In this document: positions 58,738-64,000 of the stretch, piece by piece
How positions within the stretch are numbered: position 1 is the stretch's first letter
Layout: every line of letters starts with the position of its first letter
DNA from: a virus
Length of the DNA stretch: 64,000 bases
Reading direction: 5' to 3' (one strand)
IMG/VR virus record: IMGVR_UViG_3300043449_001175
Coordinates: 1-64,000 of that record
The notes under the pieces: model-generated
Database searches by the model: none
What the model saw: the letters and a program-made list of their open reading frames with translations, nothing else
What the model was told of the DNA's origin: nothing
Position numbers and translations under genes: made by a program

Positions 58738-61700
58738 ATGCCAAGTCGTTTAAGTTTTAGTGCTACGAAATTAAAAAGGGATGAGTTACTTTTAAGGAAC
58801 TTAAAACCTTACAATAAACCAGGTGTTTATACACCTGTAGGTAGTCCTGGAGTTAATGAATATATCAGAAGTGATTATTCAGTTATAGATTCCCCTGACG
58901 CATTAATTGATGCTGACCCATATGCAGACACACTATATACTAATAATGTCTTCGGACCTTTGGGTGGATACAACAAAGATATTAGTGGTTTAATTAATAC
59001 ACAACAAACATTATCAAATCAAGGTCCTTATACTCAAACACCACCATATACCGAAGCGTTACAATTATATTCAGTATCGTTTCAAAAAAGACAATACATT
59101 AAGAATGTTTATTCGCCAGGAAACCAGTACACCTATTATGATATGGGTGATGTTATTAAAGTACAAAAAAATGCTACTTATTGGGACCCACCAAGTTTTA
59201 GACCCTCATCATATTCACCATTTTCAGTTTTATTACAAGCCGACCCCGTAGGTGATAATGGTCTTGCTAGTGATGATTCAGAATTGGCTAGATTAGGTGT
59301 TAAAGGTGCAAAACAATCTTTTCAATATAGAGTTGACCAAAATGTTAGAACTCAAACATTAGGAAGAGCAAATATATTAAATGGTGTTAAAGACCCCGTT
59401 AACTTATCTTTAATTTTAGCAGGAAAACAACCTTTAATTTACAGAGATTGGAAAATTACGTCAGGTGGGGGTAATATTATATCACAAGGACAGGACATTG
59501 TTCAAAGAATTGCTGGTTTTACATTACCATTTTCACCAATACCAGGAAGTTATTACGAACAAAGAGATATTAATTCAACACAATCAGCCATCCGAGCGGC
59601 TGGTAACGGAAAACGTGGTGGATTATTTGGGTTGTTTGGTTCAAGACCAACATCACCATCACAAGTATTTTTAGATTATACAGGTTCAGGTCAAAGAGCT
59701 CAATTGACACAGAATTTGGATATGAACAGATTCCGACCACAATACAATACAGGTGGTACAGGAATTTTATCTGCTCTTGGAAATGCCATTACAGGAGCTG
59801 TTGCTAACAATGCCAGTCAAGGAACATATTATGTTGGTAGTCCTGAAAGGGAACCAGGTTATTTAACATCACCTCCTGGTGAGGTACCAATTGACCCATT
59901 TGGAGCTCAAGTATTAGCACCCGTTTACGGTCCTGATGTTTTAGGTAAAGAATACGAAGGTGTTGATAAAGACTTTAAATTTGGTTTGGCAGGAAAACCA
60001 TTTGTTGACGATGGTAGTATTGTCGGTGGATTTAGTTGGGTAAGTCAAAAGTGGGCACCAAACGCAGGAAGATATCAAAAACCTGGTGGTGATTATGGTG
60101 AACAAGACCCAGCATACCCATCAATATCAAATCAATTTACTGAAACACAATCAATAAAATATGAATACAAACCAGGTTCAATTTTAGATGATACCCAAAG
60201 ATTAATTGATTCACAACCAAACTCAGGTGCAAGATTTGGACACGTAGGTAATGCGATTGACCAAACATCAAAAGTGTTCTTTGATGGTTATAAAGAAATC
60301 ACAAAAGGTTCACAGATTATTAAGTATTCTGACGGACAAGCCAATGTTGGTATAGAATATTGTCGTGTTTTTACAAAAGATACACCATATTATACATTTA
60401 ACAATTTACAGAAAAGAGATGGAAATATTCGTAAGTTTTCATACTCTGTAATGGATTCAACCTTTAATATTAACATTGCACCTGAAAAAGGTGGTGATAG
60501 TATTGTTAATGGTAAAGTAAAAAAATACATGTTCTCAATTGAGAATTTGGCTTGGAGAACAGGATACAGAGCGGGTTATAGAGTGGATGATTTACCTGCT
60601 TGTGAAAAAGGACCTAACGGTGGTAGAGTAATGTGGTTTCCACCATATGATTTGTCATTTACTGAGGATACAAGACCTTCATTTAATGAAACAACATTCT
60701 TGGGTAGACCCGAGCCAATATATACCTATAAAAACACCTCACGTAGTGGTACATTGAAATGGAAGATGATTGTTGACCACCCGTCAATTTTGAACCTTAT
60801 AGTTAATAAGGTGTTGGCAAATGAAGGTGATAGACAAAAAGTTGATTCTATTGTTGATTCATTCTTTGCTGGTTGTAAAAAATATGATTTATATGAACTT
60901 GCAAAGATTTATAATACAGTACCATTAACTGATTTACAAGCTTGGCAGGAAATTATTACAAATCCTAACGCAACTAATGAAAACATTGTTGCCGCTTCTA
61001 AAGCTACCAATACTTCAGCAACAAACTCATTACAAGATGGGGGTACAACAGATGATGCCACAGGAAACCCAACTCTAAATGAATATAATGGTTTTGGTTT
61101 CTATTTTGATAATGATATACCAAGTCCAACTGCCGTTGCATACCAAACAACATATTCAAATTACACATCAACGTCAAATAAACAATTGTATAAAAATAAT
61201 TCAGGTGATGCACAAGTTACAACACAATTTTTTGATGGTGTGATTGAAGACAACTATAGTCAAATAAAAGAAATGGCTCAAAAAATGTATAATATTTTGA
61301 GTCAAAAACAGGCTAGTAGTATTGTTGTGACACTTGAGGCTAGTGCATCACCATCTGCACCAAAAGAATATAATGAAAAATTGGCGGCAAGAAGAGGTGA
61401 ATCAGTTATTGAATTTTTTAAAACATATAGTTTTGGTGCAAATAATAATTCGTTAGGACAATTCATTGGTTCCACACTATCATTTAATACTATTGCGAGG
61501 GGTGAAGCAACAAGTGTTACACCAAGAGGTAGACAAAGTTATAGTACTTATAATTGTTTAGATGATGCACTTAATGATGAGAAGTATACTACAAGAGCTA
61601 TGGCTTGTAGAACAGTCTTATTAAAAAATGTTGAGGTTAAACCAATTGAAAAAAATTCTGAACCAACTTCAACTGCAACTGAAAATAGTGCTGCAAACAA

Positions 61701-63597
61701 CGCAGCTGGAAAACCAAACACAGGACAAAAACCAGGTCAAACTAATACTGTTGTAAATCAACAACCGCAAAAAGATTTATATAAAGGTGCGTCTAAAAAA
61801 CTATTAAGATACTTGTTAAATGAGTGTGATTATTTTGAAGTTTTAAAAGCTGAAAATCCATTTATTTATGACTCAATTAAAGAAAAAATAAAATATTTCC
61901 AACCAGCATTTCACTCAACAACACCTGAAGGATTAAACTCACGTTTAACTTTCTTACAACAATGTATGAGACCTGGTGAAACGATTCCAACTATAGGAAC
62001 CAATGGTGAAAAACTTTATAATGATGCTTTAAACACATCATTTGGTGCACCACCAATTATGGTTTTACGTATTGGTGATTTTTACAATACTAAAGTTGTT
62101 CCAACATCTTTAAGTTTTTCATATGACAAAACTTTTGATATGAATCCTGAAGGTATTGGATTCCAACCAATGATTGTTGATGTTAACTTATCTTTTAACT
62201 TTGTTGGTGGTTCAGGATTAGCAACACCGATTGACACATTACAAAACGCATTGTCATTTAATTACTATGCTAATACAGAAATGTATGATGAAAGAGCTGA
62301 AGCTACGGAGGATACATCTAAGTTAGATAAAGAAATTGTTCAAGCATTAATAAATAATCCACCTGTTGTTGGTGTTGCAAATGTTCAAAATGATAAAACA
62401 AATGATGGTGGAAACACAATAGGTGTTTCATCAATTACAGGATTAACCGACAGTGGACAAACAGGAACAATTGAATACGCAACATTTACTAATAGATTTG
62501 TAGACAAAACTAAAGCATATTACAATGGTGTTATGAACACAATGGATAATATGTTGTTAAATTACAATTATGGTGTTCTTTCAATTTTGAATTATGGTGG
62601 TGATAATCAAGGTTATAATACGGGTTCTTTTAATTCTTCCGTATCAACCACAACATTAATTTATGGTAAGCCAGTTAACACTCAGAAATATGTTGACCAA
62701 TCTTTTAAAGAATTGTTAAAGGACATTGATGATGATAGATTACCAATATTTACATCTGGTGATTTTACAAAATCTATTATTACATCAGCACAAAAAAGAT
62801 TATTCAAGAAAAACTACTCAAACTATGTTAAAACATATAGTAGTAGTTTTTTAAATACGGTAACTTTTGATGTAAATACGTTAACCCAATTACAACAAGA
62901 TTATGTTTACAATGTTGATAGAATGAATTTTGTCGCCAGTGGAACTACTATTGGTCATGATGGTAAGTTAAATGAAAAAGGTATTGCGATTATTTATACT
63001 ACTACAGGTCAAACAGAAACCGTTAATGGTAGTCCTATAGACACTTTAACATCTCTTAGAAATGATTATACTTCTATAGCAACCAATAATAATCAGTTCT
63101 TGACCGACTTAACCGCGGCACAACTTTATGTGACTAATTCATACAAACCTGAAACACCCGGTGTCTTTACTCCACCAACAGGGTATGATTTCTTATCAAC
63201 ACCTGAAAAAACAAGAGAATATCTATTGATGTCAAGAGCGTTAACAATTGAATCGTTGAGAGATACTTTCTTAAATGCTTTACAAGAAGGTTTAGATGTT
63301 TACACTAAACAAGCAGTTGAATCATATTACCGTACAAGTGCAAATTCTTTACTTATTGAGTGGGGTAAGTTAAATAAATTAGGACTTGATTTAATGGTAA
63401 CATTTAAAAGTAGTGCTACGGGTAAAAACTATGTTGATTATACACCCGCATTTGGTACAACACAAAAAAGAATTGTTGATTTTAGTGAAGACCCAACAGC
63501 TTCAAATGACCTTAAAAAACAATTACAAGATATTTACGCAAATAAGAACAATAGTTCAAATATAAACCCATATAATTTTAAGAGAAAATTTAAATAA
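58738..63597 (+). CDS. Giant baseplate protein with OmpA-like domain
   Basis: 1619 residues, the largest gene in the window. Mostly beta-rich and Asn/Tyr/Gly/Thr-rich. Around residues 845-970 lies an OmpA-like (peptidoglycan-binding) domain: IVVTLEASASPSAPKEYNEK, LAARRGESVIEFFKTY, SFNTIARGEATSV and TRAMACRTVLLKNVEVKP. About 975-1010 is a Thr/Asn/Gln-rich linker. Elsewhere I see repeated hub-like elements (GSILDDTQRLIDSQPNSGAR; VPTSLSFSYDKTFDMNPEGI, VDVNLSFNFVGGSG). Probably a baseplate hub or wedge component with a cell-wall-anchoring domain. T4 counterpart not identifiable. It ends with a 1-base overlap with the LysM gene. Confidence 0.76.
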   Translation: MPSRLSFSATKLKRDELLLRNLKPYNKPGVYTPVGSPGVNEYIRSDYSVIDSPDALIDADPYADTLYTNNVFGPLGGYNKDISGLINTQQTLSNQGPYTQTPPYTEALQLYSVSFQKRQYIKNVYSPGNQYTYYDMGDVIKVQKNATYWDPPSFRPSSYSPFSVLLQADPVGDNGLASDDSELARLGVKGAKQSFQYRVDQNVRTQTLGRANILNGVKDPVNLSLILAGKQPLIYRDWKITSGGGNIISQGQDIVQRIAGFTLPFSPIPGSYYEQRDINSTQSAIRAAGNGKRGGLFGLFGSRPTSPSQVFLDYTGSGQRAQLTQNLDMNRFRPQYNTGGTGILSALGNAITGAVANNASQGTYYVGSPEREPGYLTSPPGEVPIDPFGAQVLAPVYGPDVLGKEYEGVDKDFKFGLAGKPFVDDGSIVGGFSWVSQKWAPNAGRYQKPGGDYGEQDPAYPSISNQFTETQSIKYEYKPGSILDDTQRLIDSQPNSGARFGHVGNAIDQTSKVFFDGYKEITKGSQIIKYSDGQANVGIEYCRVFTKDTPYYTFNNLQKRDGNIRKFSYSVMDSTFNINIAPEKGGDSIVNGKVKKYMFSIENLAWRTGYRAGYRVDDLPACEKGPNGGRVMWFPPYDLSFTEDTRPSFNETTFLGRPEPIYTYKNTSRSGTLKWKMIVDHPSILNLIVNKVLANEGDRQKVDSIVDSFFAGCKKYDLYELAKIYNTVPLTDLQAWQEIITNPNATNENIVAASKATNTSATNSLQDGGTTDDATGNPTLNEYNGFGFYFDNDIPSPTAVAYQTTYSNYTSTSNKQLYKNNSGDAQVTTQFFDGVIEDNYSQIKEMAQKMYNILSQKQASSIVVTLEASASPSAPKEYNEKLAARRGESVIEFFKTYSFGANNNSLGQFIGSTLSFNTIARGEATSVTPRGRQSYSTYNCLDDALNDEKYTTRAMACRTVLLKNVEVKPIEKNSEPTSTATENSAANNAAGKPNTGQKPGQTNTVVNQQPQKDLYKGASKKLLRYLLNECDYFEVLKAENPFIYDSIKEKIKYFQPAFHSTTPEGLNSRLTFLQQCMRPGETIPTIGTNGEKLYNDALNTSFGAPPIMVLRIGDFYNTKVVPTSLSFSYDKTFDMNPEGIGFQPMIVDVNLSFNFVGGSGLATPIDTLQNALSFNYYANTEMYDERAEATEDTSKLDKEIVQALINNPPVVGVANVQNDKTNDGGNTIGVSSITGLTDSGQTGTIEYATFTNRFVDKTKAYYNGVMNTMDNMLLNYNYGVLSILNYGGDNQGYNTGSFNSSVSTTTLIYGKPVNTQKYVDQSFKELLKDIDDDRLPIFTSGDFTKSIITSAQKRLFKKNYSNYVKTYSSSFLNTVTFDVNTLTQLQQDYVYNVDRMNFVASGTTIGHDGKLNEKGIAIIYTTTGQTETVNGSPIDTLTSLRNDYTSIATNNNQFLTDLTAAQLYVTNSYKPETPGVFTPPTGYDFLSTPEKTREYLLMSRALTIESLRDTFLNALQEGLDVYTKQAVESYYRTSANSLLIEWGKLNKLGLDLMVTFKSSATGKNYVDYTPAFGTTQKRIVDFSEDPTASNDLKKQLQDIYANKNNSSNINPYNFKRKFK

Positions 63598-63917
63598 TGG
63601 ATGCTTACTATAACCGATATCAACAATTTTTGATAAATGGTGAACAAACTGTAGTTCCGTTTATACCCCTACAGTCAAAATCATCAGACCAAAGATATAT
63701 CTACAGAACTGGATTTAGTAGGTTAGATAAAGTGTCTCAACAATATTATGGAACACCGTTTTTTGGTTGGTTAATATTACAAGGTAATCCTGAATATGGT
63801 GGGTTAGAGTGGAATATACCAAACAATGCAATATTGACAATTCCTTATCCACTTATATCTTCATTACAAGACTATAAAAATGGTTTAGATAACTATTTCT
63901 TCTATTATGGCAGATAA
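63597..63917 (+). CDS. 53: Baseplate wedge protein with LysM-like domain, gp53-like
   Basis: 106 residues. YIYRTGFSRLDKVSQQYYGT, PFFGWLILQGNPEYGGLEWN, IPNNAILTIPYP is a LysM-type peptidoglycan-binding fold as in T4 gp53 and similar wedge proteins. T4 gp53 is about 196 residues, so the protein is shorter and mainly this domain. Overlaps its upstream neighbour by one base and its downstream neighbour by 11 bp, tightly coupled within the baseplate operon. Confidence 0.83.
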   Translation: MDAYYNRYQQFLINGEQTVVPFIPLQSKSSDQRYIYRTGFSRLDKVSQQYYGTPFFGWLILQGNPEYGGLEWNIPNNAILTIPYPLISSLQDYKNGLDNYFFYYGR

Positions 63918-64000
63918 TTTTGGAACTACGGACAATATCTATATTGACTCCGATTATGATAATATCTTTTTAATTGACCCAAATAAGGTTGAAAACGACC
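63907..64000 (+). CDS. Partial baseplate/virion protein, 3' end outside window
   Basis: ATG inside the end of the LysM gene (11-bp overlap), open to the window edge: MADNFGTTDNIYIDSDYDNI, then FLIDPNKVENDx. About 31 residues visible, acidic and Tyr/Asp-rich, a style I associate with T4-like baseplate wedge (gp6/gp25-region) proteins. Identity cannot be settled from this fragment. Confidence 0.6.
   Translation, partial: MADNFGTTDNIYIDSDYDNIFLIDPNKVEND

Noticed and set aside
1-64000. tRNA genes
   Set aside because: No clover-leaf with T-loop GGTTCRA-type sequence found by eye; gaps are short and AT-rich. A tRNAscan run would be decisive.

Overview
The window is a contiguous piece of a large, AT-rich, T4-like myovirus genome. 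The T4 morphogenesis set is recognisable from sequence: prohead protease (gp21-like), acidic scaffold (gp22-like), major capsid protein (gp23-like), neck (gp13-like), tail sheath (gp18-like), tail tube (gp19-like), a gp26-like baseplate/chaperone protein, tape measure, baseplate hub with OB-fold (gp5-like), a LysM-type gp53-like wedge protein, family B DNA polymerase (gp43-like) and a gp55-like late sigma factor. There are no rRNA or tRNA genes and no host housekeeping genes. Many genes lack a Shine-Dalgarno sequence and have A-rich leaders, and one small gene resembles DUF4494, a Bacteroidota family. A Bacteroidota (Flavobacteriia-like) host is therefore my inference, not something the sequence proves.

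Layout. 1-5 kb (+): head genes (unknown partial gene, protease, DUF4494-like, scaffold, capsid), with two good intrinsic terminators. 5-8.5 kb: a duplicated small domain, one copy carrying a long Thr/Pro repeat stalk, and small Cys-bearing phage proteins. 8.5-14.8 kb (-): virion and baseplate genes and the late sigma factor. 14.8-30.5 kb (-): a long, tightly packed cassette of surface-glycan-type genes (GT2, GT-B, GT11, sugar dehydrogenase-like, methyltransferases, PhyH dioxygenase, beta-propeller glycosidase-like, NeuD-like acetyltransferase, WbqC, short DegT aminotransferase), interrupted by nucleotide and DNA genes (PhoH ATPase, HAD phosphatase, dUTPase, DEDDy exonuclease). 30.5-33.1 kb (-): small conserved phage proteins. 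33.2-41.7 kb (+): a large adhesin-like protein with a second Thr/Pro linker, four more glycosyltransferase genes, a GNAT-like protein and a small unknown. 41.7-44.5 kb (+): DNA polymerase behind a structured leader. 44.5-49.3 kb (-): small unknown, neck protein, a Mn-superoxide dismutase fused to a nuclease-like domain, and an SNF2 helicase. 49.3-64 kb (+): tail and baseplate operon, with a ribbon-helix-helix gene on the opposite strand.

Regulation. A recurrent 8-mer, TATTTAT(A/T/C/G), read on the coding strand, sits just upstream of virion and other late-type genes on both strands but is absent ahead of most glycan genes. It is the best candidate for the promoter read by the gp55-like sigma. 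In several cases it lies only 3-5 nt before the ATG, implying nearly leaderless mRNAs.

Most interesting signals: (1) the SOD-nuclease fusion, whose interdomain linker looks like a prohead-protease cleavage site; (2) a candidate +1 programmed frameshift in the gene between tail tube and tape measure, where other tailed phages have a frameshifted tail chaperone; (3) two mutually exclusive stems in the DNA polymerase leader; (4) the TATTTATA promoter family; (5) the glycan cassette together with Thr/Pro mucin-like stalks; (6) short N-terminal peptides ending in [L/I]-x-E shared by unrelated proteins, possibly capsid-targeting sequences.
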